64,000 nucleotides of DNA from Roseococcus sp. SYP-B2431 (GCF_004336745.1 NZ_SJXD01000022.1:605823-669822); one strand, 5' to 3'; shown: positions 27,206-36,186, counted from the first letter of the stretch. Notes: generated by a model not told the origin, from the letters alone. Made by a program: numbers and translations.

Positions 27206-28285
27206 TCACCGGAAGGGCGGAGCGTATTGCAGGCCGCCTTGCGCCGTCCACAAGCCATTCCGGCCCCTTTGCAGGCCGATCGGCGTCAGGTTCCGCTCGA
27301 AGACCTCGCTATAGTTGCCGACCGTGCGGATGACGTTGACCATCCAGGCATTGTCCAGCCCGAGCATCCGGCCGAGATCGCCCGTCTTGCCGAGCAGGCG
27401 CTGCGCCTCGGGCCGGGTCTCGGTGCCGACGGCCGCCTGGACATTGGTGGAGTTCAAGCCGAGCTCCTCGGCGGCGAGCATGCCGAAATGCGTCCAGCGC
27501 ACGATGTCGGCGAAGCGCTGGTCGCCATGGCGCACCGCCGGGCCGAGCGGCTCCTTGCTGATCACGTCCGGCAGGATGACGTGGTCATTGGGAGTCGTCT
27601 GCGCCGAGCGGACGGCGGCAAGACCCGAGACGTCGGTCGTATAAGCGTCGCAGCGGCCGGCGATATAGGCGGAGACGTTGTCCTCGACGCGCTCGATCAC
27701 CACGGGGCGGATCGAGACGCGGGCCGCACGGGACCAGTCGGCGAGGTTCTGCTCGGTGGTGGTGCCGGGCTGGACGCAGACGGTGGCGCCCTCCAGCTGG
27801 GCGGCGCTCGTCACGTTCAGGCTGCGCTTCACCATGAAGCCCTGGCCGTCATAGAAGGTGGTCGTCGGGAAATCGAGGCCGAGCGACGTGTCCCGCGAGA
27901 GCGTCCAGGTCGTGTTGCGGCTCAGGATGTCGACCTCGCCGGACTGCAGCGCCGTGAAGCGGACCTGCGCGGTCGTCGGCACGAAGCGGACCTTGCTGGG
28001 GTCGCCGAAGATGGCGGCCGCGAGGGCGCGGCAGAAGTCGACGTCGAAGCCGCGCCACGCGCCCTGGCTGTCGGGCATCGAGAAGCCGGCCAGGCCCGTG
28101 CTGACGCCGCAGATCAGGTTGCCGCGGGCGCGGATGGCATCGAGGGTATTGGCATTCGCGGCGGGGGCGGCAGCCGGCGCCGCGGGAGCGGGGGCCGGGG
28201 CCGGCGCCTGGGCCAGGGCGGGCAGGGCCGCCGCGGTCAGGAGGGCCGCGAACGCCCCCATCATCGTTTTCGTCATGGATTTCAT
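27206..28285 (-). CDS. aapJ: General L-amino-acid ABC transporter solute-binding protein AapJ
   Basis: A periplasmic amino-acid receptor of 359 residues. The signal peptide (MTKTMMGAFAALLTAAALPALAQ) is followed by a Pro/Ala-rich linker, then LDAIRARGNLICGVSTGLAGFS, GFDVDFCRALAAAIFGDPSKV and DILSRNTTWTLSRDTSLGLD, the AapJ signature. The ATG at 28276 is an alternative start with a better-spaced AAGGA. It is the first gene of aapJQMP. The family imports many L-amino acids, notably Glu, Asp, Gln and Asn. Confidence 0.95.
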   Translation of the reverse strand: MKSMTKTMMGAFAALLTAAALPALAQAPAPAPAPAAPAAAPAANANTLDAIRARGNLICGVSTGLAGFSMPDSQGAWRGFDVDFCRALAAAIFGDPSKVRFVPTTAQVRFTALQSGEVDILSRNTTWTLSRDTSLGLDFPTTTFYDGQGFMVKRSLNVTSAAQLEGATVCVQPGTTTEQNLADWSRAARVSIRPVVIERVEDNVSAYIAGRCDAYTTDVSGLAAVRSAQTTPNDHVILPDVISKEPLGPAVRHGDQRFADIVRWTHFGMLAAEELGLNSTNVQAAVGTETRPEAQRLLGKTGDLGRMLGLDNAWMVNVIRTVGNYSEVFERNLTPIGLQRGRNGLWTAQGGLQYAPPFR

Positions 28286-28412
28286 GTCCTTGAAGTCTCC
28301 CGCAGTCTCGTCAGGGCACGGAGGTGGCCCATATCGCCGATCCGCCGATGCTGCGCTAGGAAGCGCCGAGGATCAATCGCACAATGATCCGTCGCCCCAG
28401 GCCCGGAACCCC

Positions 28413-29324
28413 ATGCTGCAACTCGATAAGGCAGAAATCGCCGCCCGCCTGCCCTGGCCCGCCCTGGTCGAGGCATTGCGCGCCGTGTTCGTCGAGGGAT
28501 GTCACGCGCCCCTGCGCCACCGGCACCCGCTCCCGGCCGATGGAACCCTGCTGCTGATGCCGGCCGTCAGCGCGACGCATTCGGGGGTGAAGATCGTCCA
28601 TGTGGCGCCCGGCAACACGGCAAGGGGGCAGGCCTCGGTCCAGGCCGCCTATCTGCTGTCGGACGCGGTGACGGGCATGCCGATCGCGCTGCTGGACGGC
28701 GGGGAGCTGACCGACCGGCGGACGGCGGCGGCCTCGGTCCTCGCGGCGCGCTACCTGGCGCGGCCGGAGGCCCGGCGCCTGCTGGTGCTGGGCTCCGGCA
28801 AGGTCGCCGCGGCGCTGGCCGAGGCCTATGCCGCCAGCTTCCCGCTGGAGGAGGTCGCCATCTGGTCGCGCCGGGAGGAGAAGGCCCGGGCGCTGGCGGA
28901 GCGGCTCGCGGCGCATGGCGTGCCGGCCCGGGCCACGGCCCATGCCGACCCGGCCGGCTTCGACATCGTGAGCGCCGCGACCCTCGCGCGCGAGCCGCTG
29001 ATCCATGGGGCGGCGCTCTCGCCCGGGACGCATCTGGACCTGGTGGGCGCCTTCCGGGCCGACATGCGCGAGGCGGACGGCGCGGCCCTGGCCCGGGCGC
29101 TCTGCGTGGTGGACACGCGCGCGGGCGGCCTCGCCGAGGCGGGGGACGTGGTGCAGGCCATCGCCGAGGGGCACATCACGGAGGCCGATATCGCGGCCGA
29201 GCTGTCGGAGCTCTGCAGGGGCCGCCACCCGGGCCGGACCAGCGCGGAGCAGATCACCCTGTTCAAGTCGGTGGGCTGGGCCGGCGAGGATCTCGCCGCG
29301 GCGGTGCTGGCCACCCAGGCCTGA
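28413..29324 (+). CDS. Ornithine cyclodeaminase / mu-crystallin family protein
   Basis: A 303-residue NAD(P)-binding protein. TLLLMPAVSATHSGVKIVHV is the substrate-site region. TDRRTAAASVLAARYLARPE and LLVLGSGKVAAALAEAYAAS (dinucleotide-binding GxGxxA) follow, and it ends with ITLFKSVGWAGEDLAAAVLA, the family C-terminal motif. Members include ornithine cyclodeaminase, alanine dehydrogenase and ketimine reductases; which one applies here cannot be read. It is divergent from aapJ, so it may act on an imported amino acid. Confidence 0.88.
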   Translation: MLQLDKAEIAARLPWPALVEALRAVFVEGCHAPLRHRHPLPADGTLLLMPAVSATHSGVKIVHVAPGNTARGQASVQAAYLLSDAVTGMPIALLDGGELTDRRTAAASVLAARYLARPEARRLLVLGSGKVAAALAEAYAASFPLEEVAIWSRREEKARALAERLAAHGVPARATAHADPAGFDIVSAATLAREPLIHGAALSPGTHLDLVGAFRADMREADGAALARALCVVDTRAGGLAEAGDVVQAIAEGHITEADIAAELSELCRGRHPGRTSAEQITLFKSVGWAGEDLAAAVLATQA

Positions 29325-29387
29325 GCAGCCGGCGGCAGCGCCTGCGCCGCCGCCCATGGCCGAAGCCGGCACCGGCCATTCCGTGAT

Positions 29388-30881
29388 TCAAGGCTCCTGA
29401 TCCGGCCCGTTGGGATCGCCGGCCGTCGTCTCCCACCCGAGGCCCACCAGCGCGATCGAGCGCTTGCCGCCGCGCTCGCTCCGCAGGACCACCGCCTTCT
29501 GCTCCTCCATCCAGGTCAGCAGCCGCCGCGCCCGCCCGGCCGAACGGGTGCCATAGGCGCGGGCGATGGTCGCGTCCGAGGGACAGGGCAGGCCGTCCCG
29601 CGCCGCCCGGGCCAGCAGGAGGTAGACGCCTTGCGCATCCTCCGGCAGCGCCTCGGCCCGGGCCACGGCGGCCTGCCACTCCTCGCCCTCGGCGACCCCG
29701 GGGGCGACGCCGGCGCGCGCGGTGGCCAGCATCCGGCGGAAGGCGGCGAGATCCGGCGGCCCCTCGATCTCCTGGATCCGCAGGCGGACCAGGAAATCCT
29801 GGTAGAGCACGCCGGCCGGCCGGAAGGCGGCCTCCTCGTCGGCGAGCACATGATGGAGGGTCGCGTCGATCCGTGCCTTCCGAAGCTCCATTTCCTCGGC
29901 GGTCAGGGGCGCGGGCGCCTCGGCCTGATGCACCGGCGGCGGCCGGAACTGGGCGAGCTGCAGGAGGATGTCCGGCGCCGGCGGGCGCGGCGCGCGGCGC
30001 GGCGCGGGGAGGCGAGCCTCGGGCTCCGGCCCTTCCAGGATCAGCTCCCGCGCCTCCTCCGCCGTCGCCGGCATGGGCGGCGCCATCAGCTGCGGTCCGG
30101 CGCTGCGGGATGCCGTCTCCACGCCGCCGATCCGGATGGCGACCGGGCGGCGGGAAAGGGCGGGCCCGAGCCCGACGAAATGCCCCCGCTCGAGGTCGCG
30201 GAAGGATTCCGCCTGGCGCCGCTCCATGCCCAGGAGGTCGGCCGCGCGGGCCATGTCGATGTCGAGGAAGGTGCGGCCCATCATGAAGTTGGAGGCCTCG
30301 GCGGCCACGTTCTTCGCCAGCTTGGCGAGCCGCTGCGTGGCGATCACCCCGGCCAGCCCGCGCTTCCGCCCCCGGCACATCAGGTTCGTCATGGCGGCGA
30401 GCGAGGCGCGGCGCGCCTCGTCCGAGGCCTCGCCGGCCATGGCGGGGGCGAAGAGCTGCGCCTCGTCCACCACCACCATCACGGGGCTCCAGGCGTCGCG
30501 CTCGACGTCGAAGAGCCCGCCCAGGAAGGCGGCGGCGCAGCGCAGCTGCTGCTCGACCTCGACGCTGTCGAGGTTCAGCACGACCGAGACGCGGTGCCGC
30601 CGGGCACGGTCGGCCGCGCGGGCCAGGGTGGCCTCGGAATGATCGGCGGCGTCGATGACCAGATGGCCGAAGCGGTCGGCCAGGGTGACGAAGTCGCCCT
30701 CCGGATCGATCACCACCTGTTGGACCCAGAGGGCGCTCTGCTCCAGCAGCCGCCGCAGCAGATGCGACTTGCCCGAGCCGGAATTGCCCTGCACCAGCAG
30801 CCTTGTGGAGATCAGCTCCTCCAGGTCGAGCGTCGCTGCCGCGCCCTGGCGCGTCTGGCCCATCTCGATCCCGATCGTCAT
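29388..30881 (-). CDS. HerA-type P-loop ATPase (DUF87)
   Basis: A 497-residue ATPase of the HerA/FtsK clade. TRLLVQGNSGSGKSHLLRR is Walker A, VMVVVDEAQLFAP is Walker B, and LAGVIATQRLAKLAKNVA is the sensor/arginine region. The C-terminal part, after a Pro-rich linker (PAPRRAPRPPAPD), is unlike classic HerA and may be helical. A strong AGGAGG five bases before ATG 30881 sets the start; a GTG at 30887 is the alternative. HerA ATPases usually pair with the NurA nuclease or a SIR2/DUF partner, but no partner gene is adjacent. Its upstream DNA holds the GANTC cluster. Confidence 0.85.
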   Translation of the reverse strand: MTIGIEMGQTRQGAAATLDLEELISTRLLVQGNSGSGKSHLLRRLLEQSALWVQQVVIDPEGDFVTLADRFGHLVIDAADHSEATLARAADRARRHRVSVVLNLDSVEVEQQLRCAAAFLGGLFDVERDAWSPVMVVVDEAQLFAPAMAGEASDEARRASLAAMTNLMCRGRKRGLAGVIATQRLAKLAKNVAAEASNFMMGRTFLDIDMARAADLLGMERRQAESFRDLERGHFVGLGPALSRRPVAIRIGGVETASRSAGPQLMAPPMPATAEEARELILEGPEPEARLPAPRRAPRPPAPDILLQLAQFRPPPVHQAEAPAPLTAEEMELRKARIDATLHHVLADEEAAFRPAGVLYQDFLVRLRIQEIEGPPDLAAFRRMLATARAGVAPGVAEGEEWQAAVARAEALPEDAQGVYLLLARAARDGLPCPSDATIARAYGTRSAGRARRLLTWMEEQKAVVLRSERGGKRSIALVGLGWETTAGDPNGPDQEP

Positions 30882-30929
30882 GGGCACCTCCTACAGCCTC
30901 GCGGCCGGAAGGGGCAGGGGCGGGTCGCG

Positions 30930-31189
30930 GATTCCCGCCCCGCGCGCGAATCGAGGCGACTCACCCGCACGAAGCGCGAACGGCCTTGGGATGCGATAGG
31001 CGGACGACCACAATACGTTGTGTTCCAGTGGAATCTGAGGAGCGTCAGCGATTCGTTCCTGCGAATCGGGTCACGGCCCTGATTCGACGAGATTCCGGAT
31101 CGACGACTCGCGGGGGCGATTCACGAAGCGTTCCCGGCCTGGCACGGTATATTCCTGGGACATAATCCCTGCCGTGGCTGCCGGGAATC
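30930..31189. promoter_or_regulatory. Dense cluster of GANTC (CcrM-type) sites
   Basis: Eleven GANTC sites occur at 30930, 30948, 30958, 31031, 31050, 31063, 31081, 31091, 31105, 31118 and 31185, ten of them within 193 bp. In DNA of this composition about one per 350 bp would be expected. Two of them form an inverted repeat, CGATTCG-N6-CGAATCG (31049-31068). The 388-bp gap between the HerA-type and sulfotransferase-like starts contains no gene. GANTC is the target of the alphaproteobacterial cell-cycle methylase CcrM, so methylation-dependent regulation is plausible. Confidence 0.7.
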
Positions 31190-31269
31190 CTGCGGCATGA
31201 GGAAGCCTGGGCCATCTCGCCGCCGGCCCGCGCTATGTCCCGAGCCTGTCCGTGGCCTATGATCCCGGC

Positions 31270-32031
31270 ATGGCCCGAAGCGTGATCTTCCTCTCGACGC
31301 CGACCAGCGCCTCGGAGTCCATGTTCCGCTGGCTCGCGGCGATCGCCGCCCAGAGCTACAGGACCGATCGCTGGGTCGACCGCCTCCTTCGCGAGGGCCG
31401 GCTCCGGGACGTGGCGACCGAGTTTCCGCCGGCGCAGGACCGGCTCGTGCTGCACCGGGCGCCGCAGCTCTTCAACCCACGGACGTCGCTCTCGGACTAC
31501 CGGTTCGTCCTGAATGCGCGGGATCCGCGGGACCTGGTCTGCAACCAGTATCACTGGCAGTTCGAGCATCCGGTGCCGAGCGAGACGTCGGAGCAGACCG
31601 AGGCGCGCCGGGCCCGGGTGGCGGCCGCCGGCATCGATCATTTCGCCCTGGCGCAGGGCAACGAGGCCTATCTCCGCCGGTTCTTCGAGGTCACGCGGAA
31701 GATCGCCCCGCCGGACCGGCTCTTCGTCGGCTATGCGATGTTCTGCCTCGGCTTCGATACGGTGGTCGAGCGGGCCTGCGCCTTTTTCGGCCTTCGGCCG
31801 GAGGAGATGACGGAGGACCAGCGTCGGCGGATCGAGCTGGAGAGGGTCTCGAACCTGGCGGCGAACGAGGAGTGGATCGGCCATCGATGGGCCGGGACCG
31901 ATACCGCGCCGGGGCGGCACCGGCGCGAGCTCCAGCCCGAGACGATCCGGATCCTGACGGAACGGCACCGCTGGTTCCTCGACTTCCTCCGCCGGATGGA
32001 CGATCCGCGCGTCGCGGAGACGTATTCCTAG
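31270..32031 (+). CDS. Sulfotransferase-like protein
   Basis: A 253-residue protein. The N-terminal strand VIFLSTPTSASESMFRWL is in the place of the 5'-phosphosulfate loop, and FVLNARDPRDLVCNQYHWQF resembles the 3'-phosphate-binding motif (RDPRD). The C-terminus HRRELQPETIRILTERHRWFLDF fits the end of bacterial sulfotransferase-domain proteins, where the last helix follows a substrate loop. The first motif is weak, so PAPS use is not certain. A GTG at 31252 is an alternative start. The gene is divergent from the HerA-type ATPase across the GANTC cluster. Confidence 0.6.
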   Translation: MARSVIFLSTPTSASESMFRWLAAIAAQSYRTDRWVDRLLREGRLRDVATEFPPAQDRLVLHRAPQLFNPRTSLSDYRFVLNARDPRDLVCNQYHWQFEHPVPSETSEQTEARRARVAAAGIDHFALAQGNEAYLRRFFEVTRKIAPPDRLFVGYAMFCLGFDTVVERACAFFGLRPEEMTEDQRRRIELERVSNLAANEEWIGHRWAGTDTAPGRHRRELQPETIRILTERHRWFLDFLRRMDDPRVAETYS

Positions 32032-32107
32032 CCCTCAGGCGGCGCCAGCCGCTTTGCGGCTGGATGCTCCCGTGTCCCTCCGACGCCTGGCGCTGGATCC
32101 TCCGTGT

Positions 32108-32947
32108 TCAGAATTCGTAGAGCCGCGCCGGGTTCTCCACGAGGATAGCCTGGCGCGTGGCCTCGTCCGGCGCCCAGTCGCCGAGCAGGTCCAGCAGCGC
32201 CGCCTCGTCCGGCTTGTTCTCGAGGACGTTGGGATGCGGCCAGTTGGACCCCCAGACCACCCGCTCCGGCGCCGCCGCGACGAGCGCGCGCGCGACGGCG
32301 GACACGTCGGCATAGCCGGGCGGGCCGGAGCGCGACACGCCATAGGGCGAGGAGGCCTTCATCCAGACATGCCCCGCCTGCAGCAGCCGCTTCAGCGCCT
32401 GGACCGGCGGCGCTTCAGCCGTCACGGGATCGTGGAAGCGCCCGATGTGGTCGATCACGACCGGGCAGGGCAGCGCGCGGATCAGCGCCTCGCGCTCCGG
32501 CATCTCGCCGCCGTCGAACTGGAGCTGCAGGTGCCAGCCGAGCGGGCCGACCTTCGCGCCCATCTCGTGCAGCTTCTCCCAGGGGATCAGCCCGCCCTTC
32601 AGCAGGAAGCAGCGCGCGCCGCGGGCGCCGGCCGCGTGCAGCCGCGCGAGCTCGGCCTCCGGCGTGTCGAGGGTGACGACCACCACGGCGCGCGCGGCGT
32701 CGAGACCGAGCGCCGCCACGGCATCCATGGTGCAGGCATTGTCGGCGCCATAGGCGGTGGGCTGCACGATCACGGTGCGCGAGAGGCCGAGCGCCGCTTT
32801 CATCTTCCGGTAAGCCTCCAGGTCGTAAGCGAAGGGCACCGGCGACGGATTGCTGGGCGCGACGGGATAGCGCCCGGCCGGGCCGTAGATGTGCATGTGG
32901 CAGTCCGTCGCGCCCTCGGGCACGGAAAGGCGGGGCATGGTCGGCAT
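32108..32947 (-). CDS. Amidohydrolase-2 family protein (2-pyrone-4,6-dicarboxylate lactonase-like)
   Basis: A 279-residue TIM-barrel metal hydrolase. TDCHMHIYGP carries the first His pair (His17, His19), VIDHIGRFHDP the next His, and VVWGSNWPHPN the C-terminal loop found in the LigI-like subgroup, where PDC lactonases and related aromatic or dicarboxylate hydrolases fall. GAGGAG precedes ATG 32947. It is divergent from a Bug receptor at 33044, less than 100 bp away, so uptake and hydrolysis of one organic acid is a reasonable inference. Confidence 0.85.
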   Translation of the reverse strand: MPTMPRLSVPEGATDCHMHIYGPAGRYPVAPSNPSPVPFAYDLEAYRKMKAALGLSRTVIVQPTAYGADNACTMDAVAALGLDAARAVVVVTLDTPEAELARLHAAGARGARCFLLKGGLIPWEKLHEMGAKVGPLGWHLQLQFDGGEMPEREALIRALPCPVVIDHIGRFHDPVTAEAPPVQALKRLLQAGHVWMKASSPYGVSRSGPPGYADVSAVARALVAAAPERVVWGSNWPHPNVLENKPDEAALLDLLGDWAPDEATRQAILVENPARLYEF

Positions 32948-33043
32948 GGAGACTCCTCGGGAGCGGAGCGAAGCCCGGCGCAGACCCGTTGTCCATCCAC
33001 GCGGGGCGGTCCATCTTCCCGCGCAAATCCTTGGGAGGATCTG

Positions 33044-34003
33044 ATGTTCGGTCGCAGAAGCCTGCTGGCAGGCGGCGCCACTCTCGCCACCATGAGCGCG
33101 GCAAGCACGGCAAGCTCAAGCGCGGCCTGGGCGCCGGCACGGCCGGTCCAGCTCATCGTCGGCTTCGCGCCCGGCGGCGGCGCCGACCTCGCGGCGCGTG
33201 CCGCGGGCGAGGCGGCGACGCCCTTCTTCCAGACGCCGCTCGTCGTGGTGAACCGGCCGGGCGCGGGCGGCGCCATCGCGGCGCAGGCCGTGGCGGGCAT
33301 GGCGCCGGACGGGCTCAACCTGCTGGTCGGCGGCGGCAGCGAGAGCATCTCCCTGCCCGCCTTCCGCGACCTGCCCTATGACCCGAAGCGCTCCTTCCGC
33401 GCGATCATCCGCCTGACGCGCCAGCCGCTGATGATCGTCGCCAAGCGCGGCGGGCGGTTCGGCGATATCCGACAGGCCGTGGAGGCCGCGAAGGCGCAGC
33501 CGGGCACGATCCCGCACGCCTCCTCGGGCATCGGCTCGATCTACCACGCGGTCTTCGTGCTGCTGCAGCAGGCGGCGGGCGTGGACTTCCTGCACATTCC
33601 CTTCACCGGCGGCGCGCCCTCGCTGGCGGCGCTGATGTCCAACACCGTCGAGCTCGCGGTGCTGGCGCCGGAGGAAATGGCCGGCCTCTCCAATGCGGGC
33701 GAGGTCGTGCCGCTCGCCGTCGCGTCGGAGGAGCGGCTGCCCGCCTTCCGCAACGTGCCGACGCTGAAGGAGAACGGCTGGAACGTCATCATCGAGAACA
33801 TGAAGGGCCTCTCCGCCCCTGCCGGCCTGCCCGACGAGATCTACGCCTCGCTGCATGACCGCTTCCGCCGCGGCATGCAGGCGCCGGCCTGGAACACCTT
33901 CCTCGAGCGCACCGGCGCGCTGGACGGCTATCTCGATGGCCCCGGCTTCCAGCGGGCGATGGATGAGGTGCTGGACGCCTTGAGGGTCGCGGTCCGGCGA
34001 TAG
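33044..34003 (+). CDS. Tripartite tricarboxylate transporter substrate-binding protein (Bug family)
   Basis: A 319-residue periplasmic receptor. The signal peptide MFGRRSLLAGGATLATMSAA is followed by a Ser/Ala-rich cleavage region. Family motifs are PVQLIVGFAPGGGADLAARA, VVVNRPGAGGAIAAQAVA and FLHIPFTGGAPSLAALMS. AGGAT precedes the ATG. It is divergent from the amidohydrolase. Its ligand is unknown; no TctA/TctB is nearby. Confidence 0.92.
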   Translation: MFGRRSLLAGGATLATMSAASTASSSAAWAPARPVQLIVGFAPGGGADLAARAAGEAATPFFQTPLVVVNRPGAGGAIAAQAVAGMAPDGLNLLVGGGSESISLPAFRDLPYDPKRSFRAIIRLTRQPLMIVAKRGGRFGDIRQAVEAAKAQPGTIPHASSGIGSIYHAVFVLLQQAAGVDFLHIPFTGGAPSLAALMSNTVELAVLAPEEMAGLSNAGEVVPLAVASEERLPAFRNVPTLKENGWNVIIENMKGLSAPAGLPDEIYASLHDRFRRGMQAPAWNTFLERTGALDGYLDGPGFQRAMDEVLDALRVAVRR

Positions 34004-34046
34004 ACCCGTATAACCTTCTCTCGCACCGATTCGAGGGAGGGCGAGC

Positions 34047-34658
34047 TTGGAAGCCGCACGCAGACCGATCGCCAGCCGGTCTTCGGGCTGGGCCATCGCG
34101 CTGGCCGGACGACTGGCGCGGGCCGGCGTCACGCCCAACAGCATCTCCGTGGCCTCGGTGGGCTTCGCCGCCATCGGCGGCGCGCTGATGCTGGTGCCGC
34201 ATCCGCTGGCCTGGGTCGTCGCGGCGCTCTGCGTGCAGGCGCGGCTGGTGTGCAACCTGCTGGACGGCATGGTCGCCATCGAGGGGGGCATGAAGACGGC
34301 GACGGGCGCGCTCTACAACGAGTTCCCGGACCGCATCGCCGACACGCTCTTCCTCGTGCCGCTCGGCTATGCGGCGGGGATGCCCTGGCTCGGCTGGGCC
34401 TGCGCGCTGCTGGCGGCGCTGACGGCCTATGTGCGCGTCTTCGGCGGATCGGTCGGCCTGGCGCAGGATTTTTCCGGAATCATGGCGAAGCAGCGCCGCA
34501 TGGCCGCGCTCACGGCCGCGCTGGTGCTGGCGGCGATCGAACTGCCGCTCTTCGGCACGCGCTGGGCGCTGCTGGTCTGCGGCGGGGCGATCGCGCTCGG
34601 CAGCCTGGTGACCTGCGTGACCCGCAGCCAGGGCATCGCGCGCGGATTGCGCGCATGA
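34047..34658 (+). CDS. CDP-alcohol phosphatidyltransferase family protein
   Basis: A 203-residue membrane enzyme that joins an alcohol to a CDP-activated lipid. The signature region is NLLDGMVAIEGGMKTATGAL followed by YNEFPDRIAD. The canonical DGxxARxxxxxxxxGxxxDxxxD is altered: Ile replaces Arg after Ala, and Asn replaces the first late Asp, while DG and the last Asp remain. The start is TTG 34047 after GGGAGG. It overlaps the acyltransferase gene by four bases (ATGA), so the three genes form one translationally coupled cassette with cdsA. The alcohol substrate is unknown. Confidence 0.85.
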   Translation: MEAARRPIASRSSGWAIALAGRLARAGVTPNSISVASVGFAAIGGALMLVPHPLAWVVAALCVQARLVCNLLDGMVAIEGGMKTATGALYNEFPDRIADTLFLVPLGYAAGMPWLGWACALLAALTAYVRVFGGSVGLAQDFSGIMAKQRRMAALTAALVLAAIELPLFGTRWALLVCGGAIALGSLVTCVTRSQGIARGLRA

Positions 34659-35260
34659 CCGCGCTGATCCGCCGGGTGCTGATCCTCCTGGTGCGCTTCC
34701 TCGTCGGCGCCCGGGCCGACTGGCGCGGCTGCGCGCCCTCCACCGCCCAGCGCATCTACTTCGCCAATCATGGCAGCCATCTCGACACGGTCGCGGTCAT
34801 GGCGGCCCTGCCCTGGCCGGTGCGGCGCCTCACCCATCCCGTCGCGGCGCGCGACTACTGGGGCCGCAACGCCGTGCTGCGCTGGATCGCCGAGACGGGG
34901 CTGCGCGCCGTGCTCATCGACCGCAAGCCGGTGCGCGGCGAGGACCCGCTCGGCCCTGCCGCCGCGGTGCTGGAGCGCGGCCGCTCCATCCTGATCTTCC
35001 CCGAGGGCACGCGCGGCTCGGGCGAGGAGATGGGGCCCTTCCGCGGCGGGCTGCACCGCATCGCCGCGCGGTTTCCGGAGGTGGAGCTGATCCCGGTGCA
35101 TCTCGACAACCTCCAGCGCATCCTGCCGAAGGGGAGCCTGCTGATCGTGCCGATCACCTGCACCGCGCGCTTCGGCGCGCCGATCCGGCTGGAGGAGGGT
35201 GAGGACAGGGGCGCCTTCCTGCGCCGCGCCCGCCAATCCGTGCTGGACCTCGTCGCATGA
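34655..35260 (+). CDS. Lysophospholipid acyltransferase (PlsC-like)
   Basis: A 201-residue acyltransferase. IYFANHGSHLDTVAVMAALP is the NHxSHxD catalytic motif, RAVLIDRKPVRGEDP the second, LIFPEGTRGSGEEMGPFRGG the FPEGTR motif, and VELIPVHLDNLQR the last. It is distinct from the plsC at 21080. It sits between the CDP-alcohol transferase and cdsA with four-base overlaps on both sides. It could supply phosphatidate or re-acylate a lysolipid within the same pathway. Confidence 0.9.
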   Translation: MTALIRRVLILLVRFLVGARADWRGCAPSTAQRIYFANHGSHLDTVAVMAALPWPVRRLTHPVAARDYWGRNAVLRWIAETGLRAVLIDRKPVRGEDPLGPAAAVLERGRSILIFPEGTRGSGEEMGPFRGGLHRIAARFPEVELIPVHLDNLQRILPKGSLLIVPITCTARFGAPIRLEEGEDRGAFLRRARQSVLDLVA

Positions 35261-36186
35261 ACGGCCCGCTGCTGCATGTCGTCGCGACGATCCTGACGAT
35301 CCTAGTCGTCGCCTCCGTCGCCGGCTTCGTGCTGGCCCGTCGCGCGGGGGACGAGAAGGCCCGGGCCACGATCCACAACCTGAATGCGCGCACGCGCTCC
35401 TGGTGGGTGATGGTGGCCGTGCTGGGCGGCGCGATCTGGGCAGGCGCGACGACGACCATCCTGCTCTTCGCGCTGCTCTCCTTCACCGCGCTGCGCGAGT
35501 TCTGGACGCTGACGCCCGCACGGCGCGGCGACCAGCTCGCGCTCTTCCTCTCCTTCTTCGTGGTCCTGCCGATCCACTTCGCGCTGCTGCTCGACGGCTG
35601 GTACGGCCTGGCCTCGATCTTCATCCCCGTCTACGCCTTCCTGATCCTGCCCGCGCTCACCACGCTCTCCGGCGACGCGAAGGATTTTCTCGCGCGCAGC
35701 GCGAAGGTGCAGTGGGGGCTGATGCTCTGCGTCTATTCGGTGAGCCACGCGCCCGCGCTGCTGCTGCTCGACACCGGCACGCCGTCCTCCCTGCTGCTGG
35801 TCTACCTCATCGTCGTCGTGCAGCTCAGCGACGTGTTCCAGTACGTCTGGGGCAAGCTGATCGGCAAACGCCGCTTCGCGCCGGGAATCAGCCCGTCCAA
35901 GACGCTGGAAGGGCTGATCGGCGGCGGGCTGACGGCGATCGCGATCGGCGTGCTGCTGCATGGGCTGACGCCCTTTTCGCCGCTGGAGGCCGCTGGCGTC
36001 TCTGCCGTGATCGTCACCGCCGGCTTCTTCGGCGGCTTCGTGCTCTCGGCCATCAAGCGCGACCTCGGCGCGAAGGACTGGGGCTACGTCATCGAGGGCC
36101 ACGGCGGCGTGCTGGACCGTGTCGATTCGCTGACCTTCGCGGCCCCGCTCTTCTTCCACATCACGCGCTACTTCTGGACCGTTTAG
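35257..36186 (+). CDS. cdsA: Phosphatidate cytidylyltransferase
   Basis: Makes CDP-diacylglycerol from phosphatidate and CTP. The 309-residue membrane protein has eight or so hydrophobic segments. The conserved C-terminal signature is SAIKRDLGAKDWGYVIEGHG followed by GVLDRVDS. It is preceded by VYLIVVVQLSDVFQYVWGKLIGK, which carries the QxSDxxQY-like motif of this subgroup. As the last gene of the cassette it would make the activated lipid used by the first. Whether it is the only CdsA of the organism cannot be known from the window. Confidence 0.92.
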   Translation: MNGPLLHVVATILTILVVASVAGFVLARRAGDEKARATIHNLNARTRSWWVMVAVLGGAIWAGATTTILLFALLSFTALREFWTLTPARRGDQLALFLSFFVVLPIHFALLLDGWYGLASIFIPVYAFLILPALTTLSGDAKDFLARSAKVQWGLMLCVYSVSHAPALLLLDTGTPSSLLLVYLIVVVQLSDVFQYVWGKLIGKRRFAPGISPSKTLEGLIGGGLTAIAIGVLLHGLTPFSPLEAAGVSAVIVTAGFFGGFVLSAIKRDLGAKDWGYVIEGHGGVLDRVDSLTFAAPLFFHITRYFWTV

